Source: Clostridiales bacterium
GTDB lineage: Bacteria > Bacillota > Clostridia > Monoglobales > Monoglobaceae
Direction of reading: 5' to 3'
DNA: 64,000 nt
NCBI GenBank assembly: GCA_019419865.1
Contig: JAHZIG010000001.1
Span: 186,001 to 250,000 of the forward strand
Below are positions 61,595-64,000 of this stretch, piece by piece (within the stretch, counting starts at the first letter, position 1; every line of letters starts with the position of its first letter). The notes beneath the pieces were generated by a model that saw only the letters and a program-made list of their open reading frames with translations, ran no database searches and was not told where the DNA came from. Position numbers and translations under genes: made by a program.

Positions 61595-63325
61595 ATGAAA
61601 AAACTTATCAAACTATCGATTTTAGCCGGATCGCTCACGGTCCTGGCCGTTTGCCTATTCAGCGCTATAACGGCGAGCGCGGCGGTCGGCGACGTGACCG
61701 ACACTATCTACACGACAGATATCCAGACCCAAGTCGACGGGCGGAGTATAAAGGGCTACGCCATTGACGGCGAGACGCTTATCGCGCTCGAGGACTTGGA
61801 AGACTACGGCTTTACCGTCTACTACAACGACAACATCAGAAGCGTATTCGTCACCAAGACCGGGAGCGTCGACCCGAACTTCAACCCATATATCCCGCGC
61901 GGCGAGGTCGGCGGCACGGCGGGTTACGTCTATGAGACCGATATAAAGGCGTACCTCAACGGCAAGCAGATCGAAGCGTACGCGATCGACGGGCAGATGG
62001 TCGCCAAGGTCGAGACGATGGGCATGGATTACGAAAACGAATACAGCTACTACATTGATACCAGACCGTATTTTATGAGCTATACCTACGACGACAGTCA
62101 AAGACTCCTCTCCCTCTACACGAACGTATCCGACTACAGCGACAACGCTAACTTAGCCTCAGCGCTGATAAGCAACGCGTTCTTAAGAGACAGGGCGGGA
62201 CTTATGGAGACCACCAACTACTACCGCGTCGGCTCGACCTGGCTGTTTCAAAAGCGGATCGGCGGCCTGCCTCACGGCGACAGTCTAAACAGGCATTACG
62301 CCCTGTACGATTCGGGGCTTTGGGTGGATATCTACCGGATAGCTCAGCTCTACTACCTAAGACCGTCCGAATACCGCATGGCGAGCGACGGCGACACCGT
62401 ATATTTCAAGCATACCACGACCGAGGGACTGACCGAATATAAACAGATAGAACTCAGCTCTCTGCACGTATTCCCGGCCAGCGAGGCCGAGTATAACTCC
62501 GCGCTTAGCGTGATGACCGATTCGGATTTCAGCTACACGGTAAACGGGGTCGCTCTCCCCGCGTATTCGATGGGCGGCAAGGACTATCTGAGGCTTGCGG
62601 ACTTTGAAAACTGCGGCTTTAGATACTTCACAAACGGCTACTTTGCAAGCGCGGTATACGACTCGGATATAACGATAAACAAAAACGCGGTCGTAAACCG
62701 AGTCGATACCGAGAGATACCGCCCCGCGATCCAGGACTACGATACCGCCGCGGTATTTCTAAACGGCGCCGAGCTGACCGACTCGGACGGCGGCTACGTT
62801 ATCCGCTGCGGCGACGACATTTTTGTGAACGCGTCCGACATATGCGACATGACCGACCGAGGCGAGGAGGTAATAAACTCCTACACCGGCTACGGCGCCT
62901 CTAAAGGCTGTCATCTCCAAGGCGATCTGGATATCTTGAACTCAACGTTTAACCTAAACTCGGAGGACGCGCTCTACCCCGCCGAACTCGAAGAGGCGGC
63001 TCTGCTCAGAATAAACAACGCGCAATACGACGATACAACCCCGACCGAATATTCATACAGCGACTGCGATATATACGTAACGAGCGACGTTATGAACGTC
63101 ATGGGTCGGAATACCAGAGTGTATTACGCGTACGTGATGACCGAGGACGAGATCTTTATGGACGTAGGCCGGATGTCGATGTACTACCTGATGGGCGAAG
63201 AGAACGTTAACGACCCCGGCTTTTTAACCGGCGTAGAGGTAAACGAACGCGCAGGAACGATAACGTTCGATTACGGCGGCGGACTGAGCTGCGAGATGGA
63301 GCTGGACGAATTTAGTTTTAGATGA
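61595..63325 (+). CDS. Exported stalk-domain protein (paralog)
   Basis: A 576-residue secreted protein; the ATG follows AAGGGGG. The signal peptide is about residues 1-30. Two copper-amine-oxidase N-terminal-like stalk units lie at about 38-85 (YTTDIQTQVDGRSIKGYAID, then GETLIALEDLEDYGF) and 110-175, with further related units later (FSYTVNGVALPAYSMGGKDY). The gene at 10812-11594 encodes a shorter relative. No catalytic motif is seen; a cell-surface or wall-associated role is likely. Confidence 0.7.
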   Translation: MKKLIKLSILAGSLTVLAVCLFSAITASAAVGDVTDTIYTTDIQTQVDGRSIKGYAIDGETLIALEDLEDYGFTVYYNDNIRSVFVTKTGSVDPNFNPYIPRGEVGGTAGYVYETDIKAYLNGKQIEAYAIDGQMVAKVETMGMDYENEYSYYIDTRPYFMSYTYDDSQRLLSLYTNVSDYSDNANLASALISNAFLRDRAGLMETTNYYRVGSTWLFQKRIGGLPHGDSLNRHYALYDSGLWVDIYRIAQLYYLRPSEYRMASDGDTVYFKHTTTEGLTEYKQIELSSLHVFPASEAEYNSALSVMTDSDFSYTVNGVALPAYSMGGKDYLRLADFENCGFRYFTNGYFASAVYDSDITINKNAVVNRVDTERYRPAIQDYDTAAVFLNGAELTDSDGGYVIRCGDDIFVNASDICDMTDRGEEVINSYTGYGASKGCHLQGDLDILNSTFNLNSEDALYPAELEEAALLRINNAQYDDTTPTEYSYSDCDIYVTSDVMNVMGRNTRVYYAYVMTEDEIFMDVGRMSMYYLMGEENVNDPGFLTGVEVNERAGTITFDYGGGLSCEMELDEFSFR

Positions 63326-63691
63326 GCGAGGTCGGCGCGATTGTATAATTTAAAAAAGAAAAACTTTTTGATAACAATTTGAACGTAAAACAATAAAGCA
63401 AACGCGGCCGCTCCCACTGTCGAGAACCGCCGCGCTTACTTTTGGCTAACCGATAATTCAATTATATTATACGCCGACATTTATATAATGTCAAGCGCCG
63501 TTTGGAATTTTACAATAAATTTTTTCAGCCGACAGACCCGCTCATTCGACCCGCTAAAGATTAGGCTAAAAGGCCGTCTCCCGCTTTTATTCCAAATAAG
63601 AAAACCCCCGCCCGCCAAACGCAAAGCGTTGGCGAACGGGAGACCTTCATTTTGATTTTATTTATTTACTAAAATTCAAATTCGGCTAAAC
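63326..63691. other. Intergenic region, convergent stalk-domain gene / gdhA
   Basis: A 366-base gap between convergent genes. Only the gdhA terminator is recognisable; no reading frame or repeat element is seen. Confidence 0.5.
63604..63640 (-). terminator. Terminator of gdhA
   Basis: On the minus strand CCCGTTCGCCAACGC and GCGTTTGGCGGGCGGG form a long stem followed by a T run. Confidence 0.8.

Positions 63692-64000
<309 letters not shown>

Overview
The window reads as a chromosomal segment of a low-oxygen, spore-lineage Clostridia (Firmicutes), probably from an uncultured or poorly characterised genus. Supporting genes are anaerobic ribonucleotide reductase, ackA/pta acetate fermentation, SpoVT, IreB, S-layer-homology and stalk-domain secreted proteins, and the Clostridia-typical yajC / TIGR04086 / SCIFF / SCIFF-maturase block. 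Strong Shine-Dalgarno sites and many TTGACA-17-TATAAT promoters fit this. No rRNA, tRNA, integrase, transposase or CRISPR array was found.

Layout. 0-16 kb: housekeeping metabolism (nrdD; pta-ackA; tmcAL; a complete preQ0/preQ1 operon queD-queE-folE-queC-queF; a stalk-domain exported protein; the glycolytic cluster pgk-tpiA-gpmI). 16-22 kb: an amidohydrolase, then a very large chimeric secreted protein divergent from an AraC-type regulator, a pair bracketed by two 70-bp near-identical copies of a terminator-like sequence. 22-29.4 kb: a MarR-controlled operon for a tripartite ABC exporter (adaptor, ATPase, permease) ending in an SLH protein. 29.5-34.5 kb: an iron-type alcohol dehydrogenase and a heterodimeric ABC exporter. 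34.6-38.1 kb: yajC, TIGR04086 membrane protein, the 46-residue SCIFF precursor, its radical-SAM maturase and an HD-domain protein. 43-45.6 kb: secD-secF. Between HD and secD lies a 4.8-kb accessory island. 45.9-64 kb: transaldolase, argG-argH, ruvC, GNAT, spoVT, TrmH/RlmB methyltransferase, ymdB, pgeF, ireB, an AbrB protein, pheS-kinase-pheT, a second stalk-domain exported protein and the 3' end of gdhA.

The unusual biology is in three interlocking small systems. (1) Four loci look like type I toxin-antitoxin modules: a 20-23 codon hydrophobic peptide gene and a convergent antisense RNA, each with its own near-consensus promoter, overlapping at a shared terminator hairpin. Two are 344/345-identical copies in opposite orientation around ymdB-pgeF, one is a decayed relative, and one is a different family. 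(2) About 13 tracts of a MITE-like repeat with ends built from 7-bp units (GATTAGN, edge CAACGTAG) sit next to these modules, abut gene 3' ends, supply the last codons and stop codon of several housekeeping genes, and one partial copy lies in frame inside a primase gene. (3) The island between the SCIFF/HD genes and secD carries a P4/D5-type primase-helicase followed by 12 copies of a CTCCCTAAAA-type iteron around an AT-rich tract, which resembles the replication module of an integrated satellite or plasmid, with no visible integrase.

Gene calls rest on recognisable motifs in translated reading frames. The toxin-antitoxin, repeat and origin interpretations are inferences from sequence architecture.
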